NCBI RefSeq assembly: GCF_947495275.1
Contig: NZ_CANLYL010000017.1
Location: 1 to 64,000 of the forward strand
Direction of reading: 5' to 3'
Length of the DNA stretch: 64,000 nucleotides
DNA from: an uncultured Roseobacter sp.
GTDB lineage: Bacteria; Pseudomonadota; Alphaproteobacteria; Rhodobacterales; Rhodobacteraceae
Shown here: piece after piece, positions 49,930 through 59,749 of the stretch
How positions within the stretch are numbered: position 1 is the stretch's first letter
How the letters are laid out: every line of letters begins with the position of its first letter
Position numbers and translations under genes: made by a program
The notes under the pieces: model-generated
Told to the model about the DNA's origin: nothing
What the model saw: the letters and a program-made list of their open reading frames with translations, nothing else
The model's database searches: none

Positions 49930-50807
49930 GCCCGGACCTTTATACAGACTACTTCAATTTCTCGGAGCGACCGTTTTCGCTCCTGCCGGACCCGGATTTT
50001 CTGTTCTGGTCCCAGGCACATGCGCGCGCGTTTTCGATCCTGGAATACGGGCTTGTAACGCGGGCCCCGCTGACCGTGGTGACCGGTGAGGTTGGCACCG
50101 GCAAGACCACCCTGGTGCAGGCCCTGCTCAAGAACATCGAAGAGGATGTGACCATCGGGCTGATCTCGAACGCCCAGGGCGGGCGCGGGGATTTGCTGCG
50201 CTGGGTTCTCAGCGCGCTCAATATCGCCCCGAACCCTTCGGGCGATTATGTCGCCCTCTTTGAACAGTTCCAGGACTTTGTGATTTCGGAATATGCCGAG
50301 GCCCGTTTTGTGGTGCTGATCATTGACGAGGCGCAGAACCTGACCCACGAGGCTCTCGAAGAGCTGCGGATGCTGACGAACATCAACTCCAACAAGGACG
50401 AGATTCTGCAGCTCATCCTGCTTGGACAGCCGGAATTGCGGCACAAGATCACGGATCCTGCCCTGCGCCAGTTCGCCCAGAGGGTCACGGCGACCTATCA
50501 CCTGGAACCGATGGACCTGACAACCGCGCGCCAATATGTGCACCACCGGCTGATGCATGTCGGGGGCACGGGCAAGGAAATCAGCCCGCAGGCGATCCGG
50601 CTCATTCATGAAACCTCCCAGGGGATTCCCCGGATGATCAACAAGATCTGTGACCTGGCGCTTGTTTATACCGCCAGCGCAGGTCACCGCACGGTGAGCC
50701 TGACAACCGTCAAGGAACTGATCCGCGACGGGGTCATCTTGCCCACGAGACCGCTTCCGTTGTACCTGAAAAACCCCATAGATATTCCTGAGAAAGCCGC
50801 GGAATGA
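49926..50807 (+). CDS. ExeA-like AAA ATPase of the exosortase-linked locus
   Basis: A 293-residue ATPase. N-terminal FNFSERPFSLLPDPDFLFWS is the ExeA/GspA-type start; Walker A is TGEVGTGKTT (residues about 54-63), Walker B is VVLIIDEAQNL, and LGQPELRHKI is the following ExeA motif. Members in PEP-CTERM loci are thought to energise or assemble the envelope export apparatus. GTG 49926 overlaps the minigene stop. Its own stop overlaps the GumC-like ATG (ATGA, 50804-50807). Operon with 50804 and 52406. Confidence 0.87.
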   Translation: MSPDLYTDYFNFSERPFSLLPDPDFLFWSQAHARAFSILEYGLVTRAPLTVVTGEVGTGKTTLVQALLKNIEEDVTIGLISNAQGGRGDLLRWVLSALNIAPNPSGDYVALFEQFQDFVISEYAEARFVVLIIDEAQNLTHEALEELRMLTNINSNKDEILQLILLGQPELRHKITDPALRQFAQRVTATYHLEPMDLTTARQYVHHRLMHVGGTGKEISPQAIRLIHETSQGIPRMINKICDLALVYTASAGHRTVSLTTVKELIRDGVILPTRPLPLYLKNPIDIPEKAAE

Positions 50808-52351
50808 ACCTGGATCTGCAATTCTACTGGGGCCTGCTTTTGCGGCGCCTGCCCGTCATGATGGCCCTGTTTCTGGTCTGCGTCGTCAGTGCCGGTGTCA
50901 CCGCGCTGAAACTGCCGCCCACCTATTCCACCTCTGCCCAGTTGCTGGTGGAGGAGCCTCAGATTCCCGACAGCATGGTTGCCGCTATCGTGCAGACGGA
51001 CGCAAACCAGCAATTGCAGGTGATCGAGCAGAAACTGCTGACCCGCGCCAATATGCTCGACATTGCCCGCAAATTTAACGTCTTTGAAGGTATCCGGAGC
51101 ATGGCGCCGGATGCGATTGTCGAAGGAATGCGCGGTCAGACCGATATCCGCCGGACCGGTGGACGGGGTCAGGCCACGCTGATGAGTGTTGCTTTTGAGG
51201 CCAGATCAGGGGCGATCGCGGCCAATGTGGTCAATGAATACATGACCCTGATCCTGCAGGAGAGCAGCGATTTCCGCATGAGCCGGGCGGAAAGCACGCT
51301 GAGCTTTTTTGAGCAGGAGGTCGAGCGCCTCGGGGACGATCTCGACCAGCAAAGTGCGCGGCTCGTAGAGTTCAAGAATGCAAATTCCGAAGCGCTGCCG
51401 GGGGATCTGAATTACCGCCAGAACCGTCAGACCCTGCTGCAGGAGCGCCAGGCCCGGCTGGAACGGGATGTCGCCGCACTGGTGAAACAGCGGCGCGATA
51501 TGGTGGCGATCTTCGAAGCTACCGGACGGGTGAATGCGGAAAGGAATATCCAGCTATCCCCCGAAGAAGAACAACTGGAAAGACTGCGCTTCGATCTGGA
51601 GCAGGCGCTGGGGATCTATTCTGAAACCAACCCCCGGATCAGCGTGCTCCGCAACCGTATTGCGAAGCTGGAGAAATCCCTGCAGGACCGGGCGGACGCC
51701 GCCCCAAAACCTGAGGAGGGCGAAGAGCCCCGGACCGTGACCGTGCTTGACCTCACCCTGGCCGAGATGGACCAGCGTCTGGAGAGCATGGAACAGGAGC
51801 TGGGCACTGTCACCAAAGAGCTGGAAGCCCTGGAGGCCTCCATTCAGGCAACGGCCGGCAATGCCATTGTGCTGAGCGGCCTTGAGCGGGATTTCGGAAA
51901 CATCCAGACCCGCTATAACGAGGCGGTCAGAAATCTCAATCAGGCCCGCGTGAACGAGCGGATCGAGGTGAGCGCCCAGGGTCAGCGCATCAGCGTGATC
52001 GAAAGTGCCAGCGTCCCGCAGGAGCCGTCAGGCCCCAACCGGTTCAAGTTCATCGCTGCGGGGATTGCGGCCGGTGGCGGGCTGGCTGTTGGCTTCTTCG
52101 TGCTGCTTGAACTGCTCAACCGCAACATTCGCCGCCCCTTCGAATTACAGTCGAAATACGGGATCATACCGCTGGCGGTCATCCCTTACATGGAAGCCCG
52201 GCGTGAACGGATGATCCGGCGCCTGGTTCTGGTCGGTGCCTTTGTTGCGGTGCTGATCGGTGTGCCGGCCGTGCTGTGGTATATCGACACGAACTACATG
52301 CCCCTCGACATTCTGGCCAATAAGGTCTTCGACAGGCTTGGCCTGACCTAG
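50804..52351 (+). CDS. GumC/Wzz-type chain-length determinant (polysaccharide co-polymerase)
   Basis: A 515-residue protein. The N-terminal helix (about 15-35) and C-terminal helices (about 402-425 and 470-490) enclose a large periplasmic coiled-coil region with Wzz motifs (TYSTSAQLLVEEPQIP; long heptads around 155-345, including ESMEQELGTVTKELEALEAS). The C-terminal tail has an extra short cytoplasmic part. It controls chain length and links the kinase to the export channel. Its start overlaps the ATPase stop (ATGA). In PEP-CTERM-type loci this arrangement is usual. Confidence 0.88.
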   Translation: MNLDLQFYWGLLLRRLPVMMALFLVCVVSAGVTALKLPPTYSTSAQLLVEEPQIPDSMVAAIVQTDANQQLQVIEQKLLTRANMLDIARKFNVFEGIRSMAPDAIVEGMRGQTDIRRTGGRGQATLMSVAFEARSGAIAANVVNEYMTLILQESSDFRMSRAESTLSFFEQEVERLGDDLDQQSARLVEFKNANSEALPGDLNYRQNRQTLLQERQARLERDVAALVKQRRDMVAIFEATGRVNAERNIQLSPEEEQLERLRFDLEQALGIYSETNPRISVLRNRIAKLEKSLQDRADAAPKPEEGEEPRTVTVLDLTLAEMDQRLESMEQELGTVTKELEALEASIQATAGNAIVLSGLERDFGNIQTRYNEAVRNLNQARVNERIEVSAQGQRISVIESASVPQEPSGPNRFKFIAAGIAAGGGLAVGFFVLLELLNRNIRRPFELQSKYGIIPLAVIPYMEARRERMIRRLVLVGAFVAVLIGVPAVLWYIDTNYMPLDILANKVFDRLGLT

Positions 52352-52405
52352 GTTTACCAAAGCGCGTGAGATCCCCCTCCTCCTCAAAAACGGATTTGTG
52401 ACGAT

Positions 52406-53224
52406 ATGGAGAAAATACAAGCCGCCCTTCAAAAGGCCCGAACCCGCAGGGAAACCGGCGCGCAGGCGCCTGCCGCACCACGCACCTCCACGACGACCGG
52501 GTCACCCATAGCAGGGCGGCAGGCACGGCTTTGGGCCGAGTTGCCGGAGATCGCGCTGTCCGGAACGAAGCTGGCGCATCACCATGTGGTCACCCAGAAA
52601 GCCTCCGAAAAGGCGACCCCTTTCGACATCATGCGCACCAAGATTCTGTTGCAGATGCAGCAGAACGGCTGGAAAAGCATCGCGATCACCTCGCCCATGC
52701 CCAAGAGCGGAAAAACCACGACAGCCTGTAATCTGGCGTTGGGGTTGGGGCGGCAAAGCGGTCTGCGGGCGATGCTCTTTGATCTGGACCTGCAGGACCC
52801 GTCGATCGGCCATTTTCTCAACCATACACCCGAGGCGCCGATCTCCGATTTTCTGACCGGGAATACCCCCTTTGCAGAACAGGCTGTGCGGGTTGGCGAG
52901 AATGTCGCGATCTCCCCTTCGAACCGGATCGAGACGGATCCGACGCGCATCCTGCTGTCGCCCAAGACAGGGGAAACCCTGGACGCTGTTCAGGCGACCT
53001 ATGCCCCCGACATCATGATCTACGACATGCCTTCGATTCTGGTGAATGACAACACGCGGGCGTTTCTCAAGAACGTGGATTGTGCCTTGATCGTGGCACG
53101 CGCCAACCATACGCGATACGGGCATTTTGATGCCTGTGAGCGGGAAGTCGCGGAGTATACGAATGTTCTGGGCGTTGTCCTGAATGCGTTCAGAACGAAA
53201 GACGTGCAAAGCTACATGGACTAA
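52406..53224 (+). CDS. CpsD/CapB-like cytoplasmic tyrosine-kinase-type ATPase
   Basis: A 272-residue soluble P-loop protein. Walker A is SPMPKSGKTTTA (about 97-108), Walker A' is LFDLDLQDPSIGHF, and Walker B is IMIYDMPSILV. This is the BY-kinase fold. The usual C-terminal tyrosine cluster is missing: the chain ends KDVQSYMD with one Tyr. It would phosphorylate or regulate the GumC-like protein of the preceding gene. ATG 52406 starts MEKIQAALQKARTRRE, an amphipathic lead that may bind the GumC-like protein. A 54-base gap follows that gene. Confidence 0.85.
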   Translation: MEKIQAALQKARTRRETGAQAPAAPRTSTTTGSPIAGRQARLWAELPEIALSGTKLAHHHVVTQKASEKATPFDIMRTKILLQMQQNGWKSIAITSPMPKSGKTTTACNLALGLGRQSGLRAMLFDLDLQDPSIGHFLNHTPEAPISDFLTGNTPFAEQAVRVGENVAISPSNRIETDPTRILLSPKTGETLDAVQATYAPDIMIYDMPSILVNDNTRAFLKNVDCALIVARANHTRYGHFDACEREVAEYTNVLGVVLNAFRTKDVQSYMD

Positions 53225-53243
53225 AGCGCGCGTCGGCGGCACG

Positions 53244-53987
53244 TCAGGAGAAGGCCTGTCTTTTCGTCTGTCTGCGGCGTAGATAGGCAAATGCGCCGGT
53301 CCCGCTCAGCATCAGCAAGAGCCCGGCGGGCAGGGGCATCGTCACAAGGGTGTCCCCCCGATCAACCGTCCAGGTGCCGGTTCCCAGCAGAAAGCTTTTG
53401 CGGATATTCGGCGCGGTCTCTCCGTTGGCGCAGATGTCGTCGGTATGTGCGGGATCAAAGCCGTAGATATAGGTGCAGTAAAAGGCACCCGAAGACACAC
53501 CATGGGTTTCCCAGTTCCAGGCATCGCCCTCGCTCGACAGGTTGAAATCCCCAATGCCCGAGGTTTCCGTCCCGAAAAAATGCCAGCTGCTGACCTGTCC
53601 GGTCGCATCTACCTGGAAATCCCAGGCATATACCCCGTGGTCAGAAAACCCGCTCTTGGAGGCCAGGGTCACGCCCCCGATGGTATCGATGATGGATGTG
53701 TAAAAGAGGCTGCCGGTGTCGCCGCGCCCTTCAATGTCAGCGCAATTCCAATGGGTTCCGCTGATGTCACAATCGACTTCCAGCACCATCTCGGCACGCA
53801 GGCCCTGCAGGCGTGCCGGGGACAGATGCCCGGCGCTTTCCAGCCAGGCCTGCTGCCAGTCTTCCTCGAAGATTGCCAGGTCAATGGCATTGCTGCGGTA
53901 GGTGAATGTCACGGGTGCCGCCACGGCTGCCGAACAAAGCCCGATATTGATCAGGGCGGCGGCCAAAATGGCTTTGAAGTCAATCAT
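53244..53987 (-). CDS. VPLPA-CTERM sorting-signal protein (second exosortase substrate)
   Basis: A 247-residue protein. Signal peptide: MIDFKAILAAALINIGLCSAAVAA. The C-terminal tail is MPLPAGLLLML, a hydrophobic stretch and RRRQTKRQAFS, a VPLPA-type variant with Met first. The middle is a beta-rich domain with a few Cys and many Trp/Asp/Gly (for example DHGVYAWDFQVDATGQVSSW), resembling other secreted matrix proteins of this class. The start is ATG 53987 with GAGGT six bases upstream. Convergent with the CpsD-like gene. Likely sorted by the XrtD at 34378. Confidence 0.85.
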   Translation of the reverse strand: MIDFKAILAAALINIGLCSAAVAAPVTFTYRSNAIDLAIFEEDWQQAWLESAGHLSPARLQGLRAEMVLEVDCDISGTHWNCADIEGRGDTGSLFYTSIIDTIGGVTLASKSGFSDHGVYAWDFQVDATGQVSSWHFFGTETSGIGDFNLSSEGDAWNWETHGVSSGAFYCTYIYGFDPAHTDDICANGETAPNIRKSFLLGTGTWTVDRGDTLVTMPLPAGLLLMLSGTGAFAYLRRRQTKRQAFS

Positions 53988-54274
53988 CCTGTTACCTCGC
54001 ACAAAGAGCACGGCCGGTGTGAAAAAGAATTAACAAAAGGTTAACAAGGCATATGCGGCACACGCTATGCAAGTCAAGCCTTTGAAAAAATTCAACTTTT
54101 GGTTGAGGTGGGCGCATGTGGCTGCGCTGGAGCCTCTGTCATCATGCGGCCGCAACACAGGAAAACGCCGTTCTGAGGGGGGCGCTTCACCCTTATTGCC
54201 CCACATTCGCCAACCATAGATCAGGGCAGGCGATCCGCTTCTGCGGCATGGATTATTGAGTGTTCTGGCGGTTG

Positions 54275-55705
54275 CTAATCCCGCGCGTAGACATCCTCGT
54301 AACGGATGATGTCGTCTTCTCCCAGATAGGTCCCCGTCTGAACCTCGATCAGCACCATCGGCACCTTGCCGGGGTTTTCCATCCGGTGCACCGCCCCGAG
54401 CGGGATGTAGACCGACTGGTTTTCCGAGACCAGCCGCACGTCCTCGTCGATCGTGACTTTGGCGGTACCTTCCACGACAATCCAGTGCTCCGCTCGGTGG
54501 TGGTGGCTCTGCAGGGACAGGGCCGCTCCGGGGTGCACAACAATGCGCTTGACCTGAAACCGGTCTCCGATGGCGAGGCTTTCAAACCATCCCCAGGGCC
54601 GGTGGTCGCGCGGGAAGGTCTCTGCCTGCACCACCTTTTTGTCCTTGAGCGCCGTGACCGCCAGTTTGACATCCTGAGCGCGGGATTTATCCGCCACCAG
54701 TACCGCATCCGGCATGGCCACGACGATCATATTGTCCAGACCGAGCCCGACAACCACCTGTCCCTCTGTCTCCGAACGCAGCAGGGTGGTGTCGCAGTCA
54801 ATGGCCGTTGCAGGCCCGTGCAGCGCAACCCCGCGGTCATCCGGCCCCGCTTCCCGCCAGACCGCATCCCAACCGCCGAGATCGGACCAGCCGGCCCTGA
54901 AGGGCACAACAGCCAGCCCTTGCGCTTTCTCCATCACCGCATAGTCGATGGAGACATCCTCCGCCTCTGCCCAGGGCTTGGGGGCCAGCCGCAAAAAACC
55001 CAGATCGGTCTGGGCCTGCTCAACCGCTGCGGTCACCGTTGAAATCAGCTGTGGCGCATGGGTCTCAAACGCTTCCAGGATCGTGCGCACAGAGAAGAGA
55101 AAAATGCCCGCATTCCAGAGGTAATGGCCGTCTTGCAGCATCTGTTCTGCCGTCGCCAGATCGGGTTTTTCCACGAAGCCCTTGAGATCAATGGCAGCAT
55201 CCTGCCCGGGGGTTTGTGCCATCTCGAGATAGCCATAGCCGGTTTCCGGCCTGTCAGGGGTGATCCCGAAGGTGACCATCTGGCCTTTTCGGGCGGCCTG
55301 GGCGGCAACATCCACGGCAGTCTGGAAGGCCACTGCATCGGGGATGACGTGGTCAGACGGGGCGACCAGCATCAACCCGTCGGGGTCGGTTTGCGCCAGA
55401 TGCAGTGCCGCGGCCAGTACTGCCGGTGCCGTGTTGCGTCCCGCAGGTTCGATCAGGATTGCGCCCGGGTCCACGCCCACCGCTGCCAGCTGTTCTGTGA
55501 CGATAAATCGGAAATCGGAGTTTGTGACCACGGTTGGGGCCGCATATCCTGTCCCGCTCAGGCGTAATGCTGAGGCCTGAAACAGGCTTTGATCCCCTAA
55601 TAGAGACGAAAATTGTTTGGGATAGCTCTTCCGCGACAAGGGCCACAGACGTGAACCTGAACCGCCTGCCAATAAAACCGGGTAGATCATCTGTGTCATA
55701 AACAT
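54275..55705 (-). CDS. manC: Bifunctional mannose-1-phosphate guanylyltransferase/mannose-6-phosphate isomerase
   Basis: A 476-residue protein of the ManC/AlgA/XanB type. N-terminal GGSGSRLWPLSRKSYPKQF is the GTP-binding pyrophosphorylase signature, LVAPSDHVI follows, and the C-terminal cupin (RPWGWFESLAIG, HPGAALSLQSHHHRAEHW) is the isomerase part. It makes GDP-mannose, a donor for mannose or its derivatives. ATG 55705 and ATG 55699 are both possible starts. No terminator is seen in the 263 bases before 54275. Confidence 0.93.
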   Translation of the reverse strand: MFMTQMIYPVLLAGGSGSRLWPLSRKSYPKQFSSLLGDQSLFQASALRLSGTGYAAPTVVTNSDFRFIVTEQLAAVGVDPGAILIEPAGRNTAPAVLAAALHLAQTDPDGLMLVAPSDHVIPDAVAFQTAVDVAAQAARKGQMVTFGITPDRPETGYGYLEMAQTPGQDAAIDLKGFVEKPDLATAEQMLQDGHYLWNAGIFLFSVRTILEAFETHAPQLISTVTAAVEQAQTDLGFLRLAPKPWAEAEDVSIDYAVMEKAQGLAVVPFRAGWSDLGGWDAVWREAGPDDRGVALHGPATAIDCDTTLLRSETEGQVVVGLGLDNMIVVAMPDAVLVADKSRAQDVKLAVTALKDKKVVQAETFPRDHRPWGWFESLAIGDRFQVKRIVVHPGAALSLQSHHHRAEHWIVVEGTAKVTIDEDVRLVSENQSVYIPLGAVHRMENPGKVPMVLIEVQTGTYLGEDDIIRYEDVYARD

Positions 55706-55976
55706 CCCATTCTCTTTGGCCCGGCAGCGATGCAGAACACGGTGCGACCGCTTTCTTTTAGGAGCCTGCGGGGCGGGTTTGCAATGGGATTGCGGCAGGA
55801 ATTCGACGCCTGTGGGATATTGTCCCGGGAAACACCGCTTGAGGGCTGGCTTGGTATGGCTGGCGGGTCTTCGTGGAGCCTGCTAACAACCGGGTCAGAC
55901 AGCCGCGTGTTTTGCCCGTACATAGCTTGATGGACAGGCCCCCCGCTGGCCGAAACGATGGGCAACAGGGCAACAG

Positions 55977-57290
55977 ATGAAAATTGCAATGATCGGTGCA
56001 GGGTATGTCGGGCTGGTGTCTGGCGTCTGCTTTTCAGATTTCGGGCATGATGTAGTCTGCGTTGAAAAAGACCCCAAAAAGCTTGCCCGGCTGCAGGCTG
56101 GAGAGGTCCCGATCTATGAACCCGGTCTCGATGAGTTGATGGCCCGCAACGTGGACGCGGGACGGTTGTCTTTTACCGATCGTCTGACCGAAGCTGTGCA
56201 AGGCGCCTCGGCAGTATTCATTGCGGTTGGCACGCCCACCCGGCGCGGTGATGGACATGCGGATCTGACATATGTGATGACCGCCGCTGAAGAGATCGCC
56301 ACCGCCCTGTCCGACTATGCTGTGGTGGTTACCAAATCCACTGTGCCTGTCGGCACCAACCGGCAGGTGGAGAAGGTCATCGCAGCGGCCAACCCCGTTG
56401 CTGAATTTGATGTCGCCTCGAACCCTGAATTTCTGCGTGAGGGGGCGGCGATTGATGATTTCATGCGGCCTGACCGGATTGTGGTGGGGGTGCAGAACGC
56501 GCGGGCTGCAGAGGTGATGCAGGCCATCTACCGTCCGCTGTATCTGCGGGATTTTCCGATCATGGTGACAGATCTGGAAAGTGCCGAGATGATCAAATAC
56601 GCCGCCAACGCCTTTCTGGCCACAAAGATCACCTTCATCAATGAGATCGCAAGCTTATGCGAACGCACCGGTGCCGATATAAAATCGGTCTCCAAGGGCA
56701 TGGGAGCAGATGGGCGTATCGGGTCAAAATTTCTGCATGCAGGCCCTGGATATGGCGGCAGTTGTTTTCCCAAAGACACCCGGGCATTGGCCCGCATCGG
56801 ACAGGAACATGCCGTACCGATGCAGCTGACAGAGACTGTTATTAAGGTGAATGAGGAGATCAAGCGCCGCATGGTAGAGAAAGTGTTCGATCTCTGCGGT
56901 GGGTCCCCTAATGGCAAGATCGTGACTGTTCTGGGGGTGACTTTCAAACCCAATACCGATGACATGCGTGAGGCACCTGCCCTGACAATCGTGCCGGCAC
57001 TGGTTGGCAATGGTGCCCAGGTACGGGTTGTGGACCCTCAGGGACGTCAGGAGGGGGCAGCCCTGTTGCCGGGTGTCACATGGTATGATGACGCCTATGC
57101 GGCTGCCGAAGGGGCCGATGCGGTCATCATCCTGACCGAATGGAATGCTTTTCGGGCGCTGGACCTGCCGCGACTTGCCAACACAATGCGCATCCCGGCC
57201 ATGGCCGACCTGCGCAACATCTATTCCGCTGAAGACGCTTCTGAGGCTGGATTTACCGCCTACACGTCAATCGGGCGTCGGGATTTGTAG
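55977..57290 (+). CDS. ugd: UDP-glucose 6-dehydrogenase
   Basis: A 437-residue protein: MIGAGYVGLVSGVCFSDFGHDV (NAD site), VPIYEPGLDEL, KSTVPVGTN, LHAGPGYGGSCFPKDTRAL with the catalytic Cys in GGSCFPKD, and VLGVTFKPNTDDMREAP. These are exact Ugd signatures. It oxidises UDP-glucose to UDP-glucuronate for the polysaccharide and for the 4-epimerase at 11161. ATG 55977 has AGGG six bases upstream. It is divergent from manC across 271 bases that hold nothing else I can name. Confidence 0.95.
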   Translation: MKIAMIGAGYVGLVSGVCFSDFGHDVVCVEKDPKKLARLQAGEVPIYEPGLDELMARNVDAGRLSFTDRLTEAVQGASAVFIAVGTPTRRGDGHADLTYVMTAAEEIATALSDYAVVVTKSTVPVGTNRQVEKVIAAANPVAEFDVASNPEFLREGAAIDDFMRPDRIVVGVQNARAAEVMQAIYRPLYLRDFPIMVTDLESAEMIKYAANAFLATKITFINEIASLCERTGADIKSVSKGMGADGRIGSKFLHAGPGYGGSCFPKDTRALARIGQEHAVPMQLTETVIKVNEEIKRRMVEKVFDLCGGSPNGKIVTVLGVTFKPNTDDMREAPALTIVPALVGNGAQVRVVDPQGRQEGAALLPGVTWYDDAYAAAEGADAVIILTEWNAFRALDLPRLANTMRIPAMADLRNIYSAEDASEAGFTAYTSIGRRDL

Positions 57291-57481
57291 GGTGTGGGTT
57301 TCCGATCTGGAATGCTGACAACGCGGTATCGTCATATTGCTCACCATATTTTGGACATAGCAGCCTCCGAAAGCCCTGTGGCTGGCCACATTATGTCTGA
57401 TCAGTATCGCCTGTGCGATCCTTTACAGGTTGAGCGATCCCCCCTACGTAGTACGCTGTACGGGACCCGGATGGTATACCG

Positions 57482-59245
57482 ATGATTAAGCGCCTTCAGG
57501 CCAATATAAACAGTACGATGCTTGGGCGGCTTTTACGCGAGAATCTGCGGCTTCAGGCATTCAATTATGGTGTGGCTATAGTCGCTATGGTGGTCATTGC
57601 TATTACTACGGCGCTGACTGCCTGGATCATGAAGGACATCATCGATTCCATGGTCGCGTCAGGCAACCAGGCAGCGGTTTTTGCGGTAGCTGCTGGGGTC
57701 GCGGCGATCTTCGTGGTGAAAGGTATCGCTACCTATGTGCAGGTCGTCTACCTCAGTCGCGCAGGTAATAGGATTGTCGCTGACCAACAGCGCAAGTTAT
57801 ATGACCGATTGCTGCAACATGGCATCGCGTTTTTCAATTCACTTGATTCCTCCAATATTTTGATGCGCGTGACCTCTTCGGCAACAGCGGCGCGCAGTGT
57901 GATTGATACGTTGATCATGGGGTTTGTTCGCGACCTACTAACATTGATTGGACTGATCTTTGTGATGATCTACCAGCAACCGACCCTCTCTCTGTTTTCA
58001 TTGATCTTCGGACCAATTGCGATTCTTGGGATTCGGAAAATTCTCAGCCGTGTGGGTAGTATTGTTGAGGCAAACCTAGCCTCGGCAGCCGAGATTATTA
58101 AGGTCGTGCAAGAAACCTCAACAGGCATTCGCGTGGTTAAAGCCTTTGCACTGGAAAAGCACATGGCCGAGCGGATGAATGCAGCCATTACCACGGTGGA
58201 GAGCCGTTCGAACGCAATGGCGCGGTTATCTGGCGCCACCAGCCCGCTAATGGAAACCCTCTCCGGTTTTGCCATCGCTGCTGTTGTGGCGTTGAGTACG
58301 GTCAGCATCTTTGGTGATGACGCAACATCGCCGGGCGAGTTGATGTCTTTCGTGACCGCTCTGTTGATGGCCTATGAGCCAGCGAAACGGCTGGCCAAAA
58401 TGCGCATCAGCATCGAAGCGGGCATGGTCGGTGTGGGGATGATGTATCAGATTCTCGATACGCCAATAGCTGTCAAGGAGGCGCAGGATGCGGCCCCACT
58501 GCGGCAGGGCCCCGGGCAGGTGGAATTCGAGGACGTGAGCTTCCACTACGAGAATGGCAGTCCCCTGCTCCGCCATATGAACGTGACTTTCGAGGCCGGA
58601 AAATCAACTGCGCTGGTAGGGCCATCGGGGGGGGGTAAATCAACGATCATTAACTTGATTCTGCGGCTGTACGACCCAGTCGGCGGTCGGATCGAGATTG
58701 ACGGTTTCGACTTGCGGCAGGCCACCTTTGCCTCGCTCAGGGACAAGATCGCCTTTGTTGGCCAGGAGACCTTTCTGTTCGACGGCACTTTGAAACAGAA
58801 CATTGCGATGGGGCGCGAAAGTGCAACCGACGAAGAAATCATTGCGGCGGCTAGTGCCGCCAACGCCCATGGCTTCATTCAGCGTATGCCTCAGCAATAC
58901 GATACTGACGTAGGTGAAAACGGTGGTAATCTGTCGGGCGGCCAACGTCAGCGCATTGCCATTGCGCGCGCGATTCTGCGCGATAGCCCAATCCTGATAA
59001 TGGATGAGGCTACCAGCGCGTTGGACTCTGAATCTGAGTATTTGGTGAATGAGGCTTTGCAGAAACTGTCCAGAGGTCGCACAACGATTGTCATCGCACA
59101 CAGGCTGTCTACCATTCTGAGCGCAGATAAGATCGTTGTTGTGAAAGAAGGTGAGGTGGTGGAGGAAGGCAGCCAAAGCGAATTGCTGTCTCAGAACGGT
59201 TTGTTCCGCACGCTCTATGACAGGCAGTTCAGTACTGCCGAGTAG
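57482..59245 (+). CDS. ABC-type exporter, MsbA-like fused permease-ATPase
   Basis: A 587-residue half-transporter: six membrane helices in residues about 20-320, then the ATPase with Walker A GPSGGGKST, Q-loop AFVGQETFLFDG, signature LSGGQRQRIAIARAI, Walker B ILIMDEATSALD and switch His IVIAHRLS. It probably exports a lipid-linked glycan or another surface component (inference from neighbours). Codon use here is clearly more AT-tolerant than in the preceding genes, and this gene begins the less GC-rich right-hand block. GGATGG lies near ATG 57482. Confidence 0.9.
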   Translation: MIKRLQANINSTMLGRLLRENLRLQAFNYGVAIVAMVVIAITTALTAWIMKDIIDSMVASGNQAAVFAVAAGVAAIFVVKGIATYVQVVYLSRAGNRIVADQQRKLYDRLLQHGIAFFNSLDSSNILMRVTSSATAARSVIDTLIMGFVRDLLTLIGLIFVMIYQQPTLSLFSLIFGPIAILGIRKILSRVGSIVEANLASAAEIIKVVQETSTGIRVVKAFALEKHMAERMNAAITTVESRSNAMARLSGATSPLMETLSGFAIAAVVALSTVSIFGDDATSPGELMSFVTALLMAYEPAKRLAKMRISIEAGMVGVGMMYQILDTPIAVKEAQDAAPLRQGPGQVEFEDVSFHYENGSPLLRHMNVTFEAGKSTALVGPSGGGKSTIINLILRLYDPVGGRIEIDGFDLRQATFASLRDKIAFVGQETFLFDGTLKQNIAMGRESATDEEIIAAASAANAHGFIQRMPQQYDTDVGENGGNLSGGQRQRIAIARAILRDSPILIMDEATSALDSESEYLVNEALQKLSRGRTTIVIAHRLSTILSADKIVVVKEGEVVEEGSQSELLSQNGLFRTLYDRQFSTAE

Positions 59246-59296
59246 ACTTTCTACCGTGCGTAAACCAAGCAGGTCGTTTCACGATGGGTCGCCGCT

Positions 59297-59749
59297 CTAT
59301 CCTATGCGTAATGTAAGAGCTATGGGTTCTTGTGGAGTGATGTTGGAAGTTTCCCGCTGGAAACCCAATCCCTCATAGAGTCGTAAAGCGGCGACTGCAG
59401 CGGGAGCTACTTCGAGTGATATCCTACTGAAGTTCAAGCTGCGCGCGTGGCCGATACATGTTGCCATCAACTGTTTAGCGATACCGCGCCCGGCAAAGGC
59501 GGGCACCACGCTGACATTTGAAACGAAGGCAGAAACCCGATCGGTGGCGTTGCAGTATATGGCAACCAGACCAATCAGATCGTGCTCAAACCATGCTTCA
59601 AATCGTATGGCATTCTTTGTCAGTTTATACGCGTATTCAGATAGATTGACCCGGCTGCTCAATGGTGGGTGAAAGGCCTGGTCACAGATCTCAAGATGGC
59701 GTGCTATATCCTGTGTGTTGGCGTGATCTGTGGTAAATCTCAGTGTCAT
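59297..59749 (-). CDS. GNAT-family N-acetyltransferase
   Basis: A 150-residue protein. VSNVSVVPAFAGRGIAKQLM contains the acetyl-CoA-binding Q/R-x-x-G-x-G/A pattern (FAGRGIAKQL), and LEVAPAAVAALRLYEGLGFQRE is the typical C-terminal motif. The start is ATG 59749, overlapping the stop of the upstream gene (ATGA); the open frame continues to 59869 only as a shadow. It could acetylate an amino sugar made by the DegT aminotransferase at 62436, giving an N-acyl-amino sugar (inference). It is the last gene of the minus-strand block. Confidence 0.8.
   Translation of the reverse strand: MTLRFTTDHANTQDIARHLEICDQAFHPPLSSRVNLSEYAYKLTKNAIRFEAWFEHDLIGLVAIYCNATDRVSAFVSNVSVVPAFAGRGIAKQLMATCIGHARSLNFSRISLEVAPAAVAALRLYEGLGFQRETSNITPQEPIALTLRIG

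Noticed and set aside
55730-55930. 66-codon plus-strand frame between manC and ugd
   Set aside because: No ribosome-binding site and no known domain; the region is better read as a divergent promoter.
57294-57485. 63-codon plus-strand frame before the ABC transporter
   Set aside because: No ribosome-binding site or domain; it overlaps the transporter start.
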